This document shows, piece after piece, positions 24,449-31,800 of a DNA stretch of 64,000 bases (position 1 is its first letter; each line of letters opens with the position of its first letter). Below the pieces are notes generated by a model. That model was given only the letters and a program-made list of their open reading frames with translations. It was not told the origin of the DNA and searched no databases. The stretch lies in NCBI RefSeq assembly GCF_014196745.1, contig NZ_JACIEH010000005.1, positions 214,836-278,835 on the forward strand, written 5' to 3'. The DNA is from Sphingomonas kyeonggiensis (GTDB lineage: Bacteria > Pseudomonadota > Alphaproteobacteria > Sphingomonadales > Sphingomonadaceae). The position numbers and the translations under genes were made by a program.

Positions 24449-24942
24449 CCGACCGCAAGCACAGCTTCCCGCCCGTCGTCGATGCGCGCACCCGTCTGCT
24501 CGTCCTCGGCTCGCTCCCCGGCGAACGCTCACTCGCCGAGCAGCGTTATTATGCCCATCCCCAGAACCAGTTCTGGCGACTGATCTCTCCCGCCGCCGGC
24601 CGCGACCTCGCCGCGCTCGACTATCCGGACCGCCTCGCCGCGCTGCGAGAAGCGCATATTGGGCTGTGGGACGTGGTCGCCAGCGCCCGGCGCACCGGCA
24701 GCACCGACGCTGCGCTTCGCGATGTCGAGGGCCATGATATCGTCGCCCTCGCCGCCACCCTGCCGGATCTGCGCGGCATCGCCTTCAATGGCGGCACGGC
24801 CTTCCGCACCGGCTCGAAGCAACTCGGCATGGCAGCGGACCGCTACACGATCCTCGCCCTGCCCTCGTCGAGCCCACTCCACACGATTGGCTTCGAGAAG
24901 AAGCTTCCGCACTGGGAGGCGCTGCGCAACCTGCTCGAATGA
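24445..24942 (+). CDS. DNA-deoxyinosine (hypoxanthine) glycosylase
   Basis: Uracil-DNA-glycosylase-superfamily protein of 165 residues. The family motifs RLLVLGSLPGERSLAEQRYYAHPQNQFW and GLWDVVASARRTGSTDAALRDVEG are clear, with LPSSSPLHTIGFEKKLPHWEAL at the C-terminus. It should remove hypoxanthine arising from adenine deamination. The GTG start overlaps the vapC stop as GTGA, an unusual partnership for a toxin-antitoxin pair. Confidence 0.87.
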   Translation: MTDRKHSFPPVVDARTRLLVLGSLPGERSLAEQRYYAHPQNQFWRLISPAAGRDLAALDYPDRLAALREAHIGLWDVVASARRTGSTDAALRDVEGHDIVALAATLPDLRGIAFNGGTAFRTGSKQLGMAADRYTILALPSSSPLHTIGFEKKLPHWEALRNLLE

Positions 24943-24963
24943 GCCGGTTCAGCGGGGCGCGAT

Positions 24964-25473
24964 CTAGCGGGCGTTGGCCACCGCATCCGCAGCGTTGTCC
25001 GCCGCATTCCCCGGCTCCACCGGCTGCGAGTTCAACCCGTCCGCTGGCCGCTCGCCCGCACAGCCATGGAGCTGGCTGTCGCCGATCCGCACATCGGCGG
25101 TCAGCGGCCGCTCGATCGCCGGATCGCCGCTCTCGGTGCAGCGGGCCTTGGTGAAGGTGATCGTCACCGGCGCACCGTCGACATCCTTGGTGTTCCAAAC
25201 CGCCTTGTCGGCATCGACCTGGGGCGAGACCGGATAGAATTGAACGACGCTGCCCTCGCTCCCGCGCCCGGCGAAGCGGGTGAGCGTGATGGTGCCGGGC
25301 GCAACCTCGAGTGACCAGGTCAGCGCATTGTCGGTGGCGCGCAGCGGCTTGTCGAGCGACACTTCGCCCAGATGCGGCCCCCTGGGGCTCGGCTTGGCAA
25401 CCGGCTCCTCGGCCTTTTCGTTCGATCCGCAGGCCGCGAGCATCAGCACAGCGGCAATGGCAAGTGCGCGCAT
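24964..25473 (-). CDS. Putative lipoprotein
   Basis: Protein of 169 residues. Signal peptide with lipobox (MRALAIAAVLMLAACGS), so the mature protein would be lipid-anchored at Cys15. A low-complexity linker (EKAEEPVAKPSPRG) precedes a beta-rich domain containing TITFTKARCTESGDPAIERP and LHGCAGERP, whose cysteines could pair. The tail is Asn/Ala-rich (GNAADNAADAVANAR). Resembles small META/HslJ-like domains only loosely. Function unknown. Confidence 0.75.
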   Translation of the reverse strand: MRALAIAAVLMLAACGSNEKAEEPVAKPSPRGPHLGEVSLDKPLRATDNALTWSLEVAPGTITLTRFAGRGSEGSVVQFYPVSPQVDADKAVWNTKDVDGAPVTITFTKARCTESGDPAIERPLTADVRIGDSQLHGCAGERPADGLNSQPVEPGNAADNAADAVANAR

Positions 25474-25570
25474 TGACCATCCCTCCTCCGCGGACCCTGC
25501 GCGGTCCCCGCCGCAGCGGTCAAGCGGCGGGGCCAATTCCCGACCCATTACGGCTGTCCTACAGGCAAAT

Positions 25571-25585
25571 GTTCTTGTATTGTTC
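25571..25585 (+). promoter_or_regulatory. LexA (SOS) box
   Basis: GTTC, seven bases, GTTC exactly matches the alphaproteobacterial LexA operator GTTC-N7-GTTC. It lies immediately before the polymerase gene, 5 bases ahead of the ATG at 25590. Confidence 0.8.
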
Positions 25586-25589
25586 CGAT

Positions 25590-27005
25590 ATGGCCGACCC
25601 GATTCCCCTTGCCCCATATCCACCCCATGATTCCGTGGGCGGCGCGCCGTGTCCGGGAACGAGCGCGGATGGTCTCGCGCGTGGATGTCGTGAACTTAGT
25701 GAACTTCCAGCCCCGATTCTGGCCTTTCCACCCCGGCCGCTGCGCTGGCTCTATCTCGATCTCAACTCCTATTTCGCCAGCGTCGAGCAGCAGCTGAACC
25801 CGGCCCTGCGCGGGCGCCCGGTGATCGTTGCGCCGGTCGACAGCGACACCACCGTTGCCATCGCCGCCTCGGTCCAGGCCAAGAAATACGGCATCTCCAC
25901 CGGCACCCCGGTCTGGGAAGCAAAGCGCCTGTGCCGCGACCTGCTGATCACCCCCGCCCGGCACGAGAAATATGTCGAGTTCCACGAGGCGATCCTGGCC
26001 GAGATCTGGAAGCATGTCCCCGTCACCCATGTCTGCTCGATCGACGAGGTCGCCTGCCGGTTGCTCGACAATGAGAACGGCGCCGAAGCGGCGGTCGCCC
26101 TCGCCCACCGGATCAAGGCCAGCATCCGCGCGCAGGTCGGCGAATGCCTGACCAGCTCGGTCGGCATCGCGCCCAACCGCCTGCTCGCCAAGCTCGCCTC
26201 GGACATGCAGAAGCCCGACGGGCTGGTGGTGCTCACCGCCGAACGACTGCCCGATTGCCTGTTCGGGCTTCGGCTGCTCGACATCGCCGGCATCGGCGCC
26301 AAGATGGAGAAGCGCCTGGCGCAGGACGGCATCCTCGACATCCGCCAATATTGCGCGCGCCGCCCACGCGATGCCGGCAATGCCTGGGGCGGCGTCAATG
26401 GCGATCGGCTCTGGTATCTGCTGCACGGCGTCGAGCTGCCCGACAAGCCGACGCAGAGTCGCACGATCGGGCACAGCCATGTCCTGTCGCCCGGCAAGCG
26501 CGGATTGGAGCCCACCCGCCTCACTGCGCGCCGCCTCGCGCTTAAGGCGGCCAGCCGGTTGCGCCGCAAGGGCTATCGCGCCTGCCTGCTGGTGCTCCAC
26601 GGCAAGTTCGAGGACGACAAGTCGAACTGGCGCGCCTCGATCCGGCTGCCGGCGACGCAGGACAGCTTCGTCGTGCTCCATGCGCTCGATCAGCTCTTTC
26701 CGCGCCTGGCCGAGGCGGGACGCAACCGCCGGGGCGGATTCCGCCTGCGCATGGTCGGGGTGACCTTGTGCGAGATCGAGGCCGTGGAGGGCGAGCAAGG
26801 CTCGCTGTTCGCCGCGCTCGATCCCGACGATCCGCTCGCCCGGGAGACCCGCACGCTCTCGCTCAGCCGCGCGATGGACCGGATTAACCAGAAGTTCGGG
26901 CGAAATGCCGTGTCGGTCGGACCGCTGCATGGCGGCAGAATCGACCGAGTAGGCACAAAGATCGCTTTTGGACGTATTCCAGAAATGAGTGAATTCCATG
27001 AATGA
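25590..27005 (+). CDS. Y-family DNA polymerase (DinB-like)
   Basis: Error-prone translesion polymerase of about 471 residues. The palm motifs are LYLDLNSYFASVEQQ at about 55-69 and CSIDEVA at 149-155 (catalytic SIDE). SVGIAPNRLLAKLAS and the helix-hairpin-helix LLDIAGIGAKMEKRL follow. A QGSLFAAL segment near the C-terminus resembles a beta-clamp-binding motif. The exact start is unsure: the conserved domain begins around residue 50, and the LexA box abuts the chosen ATG, so translation may begin downstream, for example at GTG 25635. DNA-damage induction is likely. Confidence 0.88.
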   Translation: MADPIPLAPYPPHDSVGGAPCPGTSADGLARGCRELSELPAPILAFPPRPLRWLYLDLNSYFASVEQQLNPALRGRPVIVAPVDSDTTVAIAASVQAKKYGISTGTPVWEAKRLCRDLLITPARHEKYVEFHEAILAEIWKHVPVTHVCSIDEVACRLLDNENGAEAAVALAHRIKASIRAQVGECLTSSVGIAPNRLLAKLASDMQKPDGLVVLTAERLPDCLFGLRLLDIAGIGAKMEKRLAQDGILDIRQYCARRPRDAGNAWGGVNGDRLWYLLHGVELPDKPTQSRTIGHSHVLSPGKRGLEPTRLTARRLALKAASRLRRKGYRACLLVLHGKFEDDKSNWRASIRLPATQDSFVVLHALDQLFPRLAEAGRNRRGGFRLRMVGVTLCEIEAVEGEQGSLFAALDPDDPLARETRTLSLSRAMDRINQKFGRNAVSVGPLHGGRIDRVGTKIAFGRIPEMSEFHE

Positions 27006-27129
27006 CATCGGTGTCTGTCATCGTATCGCAACATTACGGATGTCATGCTGCAACGCACAATCGTAATGTAACTCTATAACACGAATCGCTTGACGATTCT
27101 TTCTTGGTGAACGAAAGCTCCCGCCCGTT

Positions 27130-27510
27130 ATGAAGAAAGCCCCCTTTTTTGCCGCCGCCGCCGTGCTCCTTTCGCTCGCGGCCTGTGAGAACAAGCCTGA
27201 GGAAGTGTCTGGCACCGCGCCCGATCCCCAGGCCGAAGCGCTGAAGAACGCTCCCAAGGTGGAGCTGCCGCCGTCGATCGAGACCTCGGTCTCGATGCGC
27301 TGCAAGGACAACAGCGTCGTGTTCGCCGATTTCTACAAGGGCGCCAAGCAGGTCCTGATCAAGGAAACCAAGGACGGCCCGGGCACCATGCTCAAGGCGC
27401 CGGAAGCTGGCCAGCCCTTCGTCGCCGATGGCGGCTTCAAGGTCACCGGCAACGCCAAGAACGCAACGATCGAAGTTCCGGGCAAGGGCTCGCGCGCCTG
27501 CCACGGCTGA
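27130..27510 (+). CDS. Small putative lipoprotein
   Basis: Protein of 126 residues with a lipobox signal peptide (MKKAPFFAAAAVLLSLAACEN). The mature part has a conserved-looking beta segment (VSMRCKDNSVVFADFYKGAKQVLIKETKDG) resembling the MliC/YkfB lysozyme-inhibitor style of small lipoproteins, including cysteines in RCKD and SRACHG. That resemblance is loose. It is followed by a strong terminator. The 124-base gap before it contains an 8-bp inverted repeat, ACATTACG/CGTAATGT. Confidence 0.75.
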   Translation: MKKAPFFAAAAVLLSLAACENKPEEVSGTAPDPQAEALKNAPKVELPPSIETSVSMRCKDNSVVFADFYKGAKQVLIKETKDGPGTMLKAPEAGQPFVADGGFKVTGNAKNATIEVPGKGSRACHG

Positions 27511-27531
27511 TCGCAGTACAGAGTATCCAAC

Positions 27532-27564
27532 AAGGGCCGGCGGGCATTCCCGCCGGCCCTTTTT
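27532..27564 (+). terminator. Strong intrinsic terminator
   Basis: A 13-bp perfect stem (AAGGGCCGGCGGG with its complement), loop CATT, then a T-run. It ends the lipoprotein transcript. Confidence 0.92.
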
Positions 27565-27599
27565 CATGCAAGGCTTGAAGCGGAAGGGAGCGAATCCAG

Positions 27600-28325
27600 G
27601 TGGCAACGGTCGCGATCTACAGCCTCAAGGGCGGCGTCGGTAAGACGACCATGGCGGTCAACCTGGCCTGGGCCTCCGCCACGCTCTCGGCACGCCGCAC
27701 CCTGCTCTGGGACCTCGATCCCCAGGCCGCCTCCACCTTCCTGCTCGAACCGCATGGCAAGACCCGCGACCAGGCCCAGGCGATCTTCACCAAGGACGTC
27801 GCCCCCACCAAGCTGGTCCAGCACACCGGGATCGAGCGGCTCGACCTGATCGGCGCCGACACCTCGCTGCGCGGCCTCGACCTGGTCTTCCACGAGCTCG
27901 ACAAGAAGAAGCGGCTGGCCAAGCTGCTGGGCGAGCTCGACAAGGCCTATGACCGGATGCTGCTCGATTGCCCGCCGGGCCTCACCGAGACCAGCGAGCA
28001 GGTGATGCGCGCCGCCGACCTGATCGTCGTGCCGGTGATCCCCTCCCCGCTCTCCACCCGTGCCTTCGAGGAAGTCTCGGCGCATCTGGGCGGCAAGGTG
28101 CCGCTGATGCCGGTGCATGCGATGGTCGATCGCCGGCGGAAACTGCACGCCGAAGCCGTGGCCGCGCACCCCGACTGGCCGGTGATCCCAATGGCCAGCA
28201 TCGTCGAGTCGATGAGCGTTCGCCGTGCAGCCGTCGGCAGCTTCGCGCCGCGCAGCCCCGGCGCCCAGGCCTTTGCCACGCTGTGGCAGGCGATCGAGCG
28301 CCGGCTGGCGGGCAAGAAGCGTTGA
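27600..28325 (+). CDS. ParA-family ATPase (orphan)
   Basis: Deviant-Walker ATPase of 241 residues starting at GTG. N-terminal VAIYSLKGGVGKTTMAVNLAW contains the KGGVGKTT loop, and LLWDLDPQAAST and RMLLDCPPGLTETSEQVMRAADL follow. No ParB or centromere-like repeat is nearby, so it is an orphan ParA/MinD relative and may position a protein rather than DNA. It overlaps aat by TTGA, so the two are probably co-translated. Confidence 0.85.
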   Translation: MATVAIYSLKGGVGKTTMAVNLAWASATLSARRTLLWDLDPQAASTFLLEPHGKTRDQAQAIFTKDVAPTKLVQHTGIERLDLIGADTSLRGLDLVFHELDKKKRLAKLLGELDKAYDRMLLDCPPGLTETSEQVMRAADLIVVPVIPSPLSTRAFEEVSAHLGGKVPLMPVHAMVDRRRKLHAEAVAAHPDWPVIPMASIVESMSVRRAAVGSFAPRSPGAQAFATLWQAIERRLAGKKR

Positions 28326-29077
28326 GCCGGGCCCAGCCGCCCCAGCAGGAACTCGATCCCGACCTGGTGCTGCGCGCCTATGCCATGGGCGTCTTCCCCA
28401 TGGCCGACCACCGCACCGCGGCCAGCGTCTATTGGGTCGAGCCCAAGCTGCGCGGCGTCCTGCCACTGGACGGCTTCCACTTCTCCCGCTCGCTCCGCAA
28501 GGTCATCCAGTCTGGCCGCTTCCGCCTGACCGTCGATGCCGCGTTCGAACGGATCATCCAGCTCTGCGCCGAAAGCGCCGCCGACCGGCCGGATACCTGG
28601 ATCAACGGACCGATCGAGCGAGTCTTCCTCGAGCTGCACCGCCGCGGCTTCGCCCATTCGGTCGAGTGCTGGGACGGCGAGACGCTGGCCGGCGGGCTCT
28701 ACGGCCTGGCGCTCGGCCGCGCGTTCTTCGGCGAATCGATGGTCACCCGCGTGCCCAACGCCTCCAAGGTCGCCTTCGCGCACCTGGTCGCGCGGCTGCA
28801 GGCCGGCGGGTTCACGCTATTGGATTGCCAGTTCATCACCGAGCATCTCTCGACTCTCGGCGCGATCGAGATCCCGCGGGACGACTATGTCGCGTTACTG
28901 GCCGGTGCGCTGGGCGATTCGGCCGCCGGGCTCTCGGTCGGAGCGCCTTCGGTCGATGGCGACTTCTTCGCGCTGGACGCGTTGCCCGATCCGCTGCCGC
29001 CCGCCGCGGGCGCCGGCACGGTGTCCGGTCCACTGTCACGGAAGGTCATCGCGCAGCTCTTGGGCCACACATCGTAG
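28322..29077 (+). CDS. aat: Leucyl/phenylalanyl-tRNA--protein transferase
   Basis: N-end-rule enzyme that adds Leu or Phe to proteins with N-terminal Arg or Lys, marking them for ClpAP. The product is 251 residues from a TTG start overlapping the ParA stop. Conserved segments are LVLRAYAMGVFPMAD, YWVEPKLRGVLPLDGFH, SVECWDGETLAGGLYGLALGRAFFGESM and LLDCQFITEHLSTLGA. The C-terminus (VIAQLLGHTS) looks native. Its last 193 bases lie antisense to the DUF2155 gene. Confidence 0.93.
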   Translation: MSRAQPPQQELDPDLVLRAYAMGVFPMADHRTAASVYWVEPKLRGVLPLDGFHFSRSLRKVIQSGRFRLTVDAAFERIIQLCAESAADRPDTWINGPIERVFLELHRRGFAHSVECWDGETLAGGLYGLALGRAFFGESMVTRVPNASKVAFAHLVARLQAGGFTLLDCQFITEHLSTLGAIEIPRDDYVALLAGALGDSAAGLSVGAPSVDGDFFALDALPDPLPPAAGAGTVSGPLSRKVIAQLLGHTS

Positions 29078-29544
29078 ATCGGGTGCTGCACGACGTTGAG
29101 CGCCGGCCGCTCGGCGAACAGCCAGCCCGAATGAACGCGGTGCCACTTCTTGTCGACTTCGAGCACATCGACCTGAACAAAGGCGCCGGTCAGCTGGTCC
29201 GCTTCCCAGGGCGCGGTCTTGTCGCAGGCCTTGAGGCGGACGATCACATCGCCGATTCGCACGGCCTGGCCCGGCTTCATCTTGAATTCGCGGGCTTCGC
29301 CATTGCGCTTGTTCAGGATGCCGAGCACCGCGACACGATCCTTCATCGGCGTCGCCGAGGCATCCTCGATCGCCTTGCCGTCACGATCGACGGTGATCAC
29401 GTCGGCCGCCCGGCCGCCCGAGTCGCCGGTGGTGACGATCTGATCCGAAGCCGTGTTGTTCGTCGGCCCGCTACCGCCGCCCGAGCATGCACCGAGGGCG
29501 AGCAACAACCCCGCCGCGGCAGCTCCGGCGCGGCGCACGGTCAT
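28885..29544 (-). CDS. DUF2155 domain lipoprotein
   Basis: Protein of 219 residues. Signal peptide with lipobox (LLLALGACSGG). The DUF2155 core runs from about 65 to 165 (KDRVAVLGILNKRNGEAREFKMKPGQAVRIGD ... HSGWLFAERPALNVVQHPIYDVWPKSCAM). The last 50 or so residues are Ser/Pro/Ala/Glu-rich and lie antisense to aat. Family function is unknown; it commonly neighbours the NDUFA12 gene, here overlapping it by ATGA. Confidence 0.87.
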   Translation of the reverse strand: MTVRRAGAAAAGLLLALGACSGGGSGPTNNTASDQIVTTGDSGGRAADVITVDRDGKAIEDASATPMKDRVAVLGILNKRNGEAREFKMKPGQAVRIGDVIVRLKACDKTAPWEADQLTGAFVQVDVLEVDKKWHRVHSGWLFAERPALNVVQHPIYDVWPKSCAMTFRDSGPDTVPAPAAGGSGSGNASSAKKSPSTEGAPTESPAAESPSAPASNAT

Positions 29545-29933
29545 GCGCCGGGGGTCCAGGCCTCATAGTCGCCGGTGGCGCGGGCGCGGTGCCCGCCCTT
29601 TTCCAGCGCGCCGCTCGGGCGATAGGCGAGCTGCGAGCCGGTCAGGTTCGGCTCGGCCGGGATTTCCCAGGACTTGGGCGCGGGGAGCGCCTGGTCGGGC
29701 GCCGAATCGATCTGGTGGTGCAGCCAGCTGAACCATTCGGGCGGCACGCGGCTCGCATCGTTCGAGCCGCTGTAGATCACCCAGCGGCGTGGAATGCCGT
29801 TGGGGTCCTGGCCGCCCTCATAATAGACGTTGCCCAGATTGTCCTCGCCCACACGCGCCTTGCCGCGCAGGCCCATCCAGGTGCCGAAGGTGGCGCCGTT
29901 CCACCAGGTGAAGGGATTGAGATTGAGACCCAT
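29541..29933 (-). CDS. NDUFA12-family complex I accessory subunit
   Basis: Protein of 130 residues matching the NDUFA12/B17.2 family: TWWNGATFGTWMGLRGKARVGEDNLGNVYYEG, RRWVIYSGSNDASRVPPEWFSWLHH and a C-terminal WEIPAEPNLTGSQLAYRPSGAL. In alphaproteobacteria it is a supernumerary subunit of NADH:ubiquinone oxidoreductase at the inner membrane. Translationally coupled to the DUF2155 gene. Confidence 0.92.
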   Translation of the reverse strand: MGLNLNPFTWWNGATFGTWMGLRGKARVGEDNLGNVYYEGGQDPNGIPRRWVIYSGSNDASRVPPEWFSWLHHQIDSAPDQALPAPKSWEIPAEPNLTGSQLAYRPSGALEKGGHRARATGDYEAWTPGA

Positions 29934-29970
29934 GGCCGCCGATTAGCGAGGAGCGCGGGGCGAGGCAATG

Positions 29971-30008
29971 ATTACTGCTTCGCCCAGCGATTACTGCTTC
30001 GCCCAGCG
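29971..30008. repeat. 19-bp exact tandem duplication
   Basis: Two back-to-back copies of attactgcttcgcccagcg. The right copy contains the stop and last codons (RWAKQ-stop) of the DUF192 gene; the left copy is a second, untranslated tail. It looks like a recent replication-slippage event. Confidence 0.95.
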
Positions 30009-30482
30009 CACCTTGTCGCCCGCCTTGATGCCGAGCTTCGCCGCGAGACCGGCGTTGATCTCGAGCACCGCCGCCACCGGCTCGCCCGACTTCACATTGT
30101 CCTCGGAGAAGGGAGCCGCATTCTCGCCGATACGGGCGATGGTGCCGTCCCCGCGGATGAAGAGGATGTCGAGCGCAGTCGGCGTGTTCTTCATCCAGAA
30201 GCTCGCCTCGCGCGGCGCGCCCTCGGCCGGATAGGGCGTGAAGAGCATGCCGCCATCCTGGGGTATGTTGGTACGGAACATCAGCCCCCGCTCCTGCTCC
30301 TCGGTGGTGCGGGCCAGCTCGACATGGAAGACGTGCGGGCCACTGGCGCTATCGACCGTGACTTCGGTCTTCTTCGCCACCTGCACCGGCACCGGACCGG
30401 ATTCCTTGGCGCTCAGCGCCGCGGCCGGGACGAGCAACACCGAAGCGGCGAGTGCCGCTCCCAACCCACGCACGAACTTCAT
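29991..30482 (-). CDS. DUF192 exported protein
   Basis: Protein of 163 residues with a signal peptide (MKFVRGLGAALAASVLLVPAAALSA). The DUF192 core is complete: FHVELARTTEEQERGLMFRTNIPQDGGMLF, ASFWMKNTPTALDILFIRGDGTIARI and VLEINAGLAAKLGIKAGDKVRW. Function unknown; often next to cold-shock genes in alphaproteobacteria. It starts 4 bases after the two-CSD gene and is probably on its mRNA. Confidence 0.9.
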   Translation of the reverse strand: MKFVRGLGAALAASVLLVPAAALSAKESGPVPVQVAKKTEVTVDSASGPHVFHVELARTTEEQERGLMFRTNIPQDGGMLFTPYPAEGAPREASFWMKNTPTALDILFIRGDGTIARIGENAAPFSEDNVKSGEPVAAVLEINAGLAAKLGIKAGDKVRWAKQ

Positions 30483-30486
30483 TGTC

Positions 30487-31071
30487 TCAGCTGGTCCTTT
30501 CGACCGCCACCGCGAGCGGTCCTTTTTCGCCATCGACGATGCGCGCGACGAACGGCTGGCCGGGTTCGACCTCCTCGATCTCGGCGCGGCGCAGCGTCTC
30601 CATATGGACGAATATATCGGCCGAGTCGGAGTCGCGCACGAGGAATCCATAGCCCTTGAGGCGATTGAACCATTTCACCGTGACCGGCTCGAACGGACCC
30701 GCCGAATCGATCATCCGCAGCCGATCGACCCGATCGGCTGGACGCTTCGGCGCCTCGACCGCCTCGCTGAGGTCGATCGAGAGGATCTCCTTCGCCTGCA
30801 GGCCCCGCTGGCGCTTGACCGCCGTGCACTCCACCCGAGCCCCCTCGGGCAGCGAGCGCCGGCCATGATCCTGCAACACGGTAAAATGAATCAAGATGTC
30901 GCCCACGGCGACGTCGTCAGCCACGAGAAAGCCAAAGCCACGCGTTACATCGAACCACTTCACGACACCGGCAAAGACCTGACCTTCTTCCGTCCGATCC
31001 TCGCCAATCCCCCCGTCCAAGTTCGGCGCGTCTGTATAGTCGTTCTGCGCAACCTGTTGGTCAGCACGCAT
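30487..31071 (-). CDS. Two-domain cold-shock protein
   Basis: Protein of 194 residues with two cold-shock domains. Domain 1 (about 33-99) has VVKWFDVTRGFGFLVADD; domain 2 (about 127-193) has VKWFNRLKGYGFLVRDSDSADIFVHME. Both are OB-fold single-strand nucleic-acid binders. In domain 1 the RNP2 region reads DILIHFTVL rather than DVFVH, so its binding may be altered. Such double-CSD proteins (for example Caulobacter CspC/CspD) are stationary-phase-linked. AGGAAA precedes the ATG. Confidence 0.92.
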   Translation of the reverse strand: MRADQQVAQNDYTDAPNLDGGIGEDRTEEGQVFAGVVKWFDVTRGFGFLVADDVAVGDILIHFTVLQDHGRRSLPEGARVECTAVKRQRGLQAKEILSIDLSEAVEAPKRPADRVDRLRMIDSAGPFEPVTVKWFNRLKGYGFLVRDSDSADIFVHMETLRRAEIEEVEPGQPFVARIVDGEKGPLAVAVERTS

Positions 31072-31143
31072 TTTCCTGTTCCCCCGGAGGGTTACCTTAA
31101 CATAGTATTTTCCATATGGAATTGCCTTTGTGACCGGCTGGTT

Positions 31144-31680
31144 TCAACTTGGGGCAAGTGTGGCCTCCGGATCATCCCCGGGCGCCATCCGCACGATCGC
31201 CCGGGCCAGCGCCGGCGCATGGCCGGCCCGGATCATCGCCGCCATCTGCTTCTCCTGGAGCGGCCGTTCGGCCATTTCGCGCCCGAAGGGACCGATCCGC
31301 TTGCGCTTCGCGAAGGCGATCGCGCTCGACACCTCGGCCTCCTCGATCGAGGGGATCAGCGCCGCGGCATCCTCTTCCTCGATACCGGCGAAGCGCAGTG
31401 CCTCGCGCACCCGGCGGGCACCCAGCCCCCGCCGCGCCATCGCCCCGGCCTTGGATTCGGCATAGAGCCGATCATTGACATAGCCGAGCCCGGCCATCCG
31501 CTCCGCCAAGCCTTCGGGATCGGGCGATTTTTCGCCGTCCCAGCCCCGCTCCCGCAATTTTCGGGACAGATAGGCGGCAAGTTTGGCCCTTGTCGTGGCG
31601 TAACGTTCGACATAGCGGAGCGCGAAACGCTCCAGATCGGCGCTATTCAGCGGTGGCAGGGGGCGTCTCGGGTCAGGCAT
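31144..31680 (-). CDS. recX: Regulatory protein RecX
   Basis: Modulator of RecA filaments; 178 residues from MPDPRRPLPPLNSADLERFALRYVERY. Helical three-repeat structure typical of RecX, with LAAYLSRKLRERGWDG, LGYVNDRLYAESKAGAMARRGLGARRVREALRFAGI and the C-terminal helix set. recA is not adjacent. An upstream in-frame codon adds 22 non-conserved residues and was rejected. No LexA box is seen ahead of it. Confidence 0.88.
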   Translation of the reverse strand: MPDPRRPLPPLNSADLERFALRYVERYATTRAKLAAYLSRKLRERGWDGEKSPDPEGLAERMAGLGYVNDRLYAESKAGAMARRGLGARRVREALRFAGIEEEDAAALIPSIEEAEVSSAIAFAKRKRIGPFGREMAERPLQEKQMAAMIRAGHAPALARAIVRMAPGDDPEATLAPS

Positions 31681-31751
31681 GCGCCATGATTGTGCCACAG
31701 TGGCAACCGATTTTGAACGACAGTGCGTAGCAGAGGCTAGCCTCAAAAATT

Positions 31752-31769
31752 CGTCGTGGGGGCACGACG
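31752..31769 (+). promoter_or_regulatory. Hairpin in acyl-AMP ligase leader
   Basis: CGTCGTG/CACGACG perfect 7-bp stem with a GGGG loop, 32 bases before the ATG. It could be an operator or an RNA leader stem. Confidence 0.4.
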
Positions 31770-31800
31770 TTGGCTACCACGCAGGGGCACGGAATAAAGA

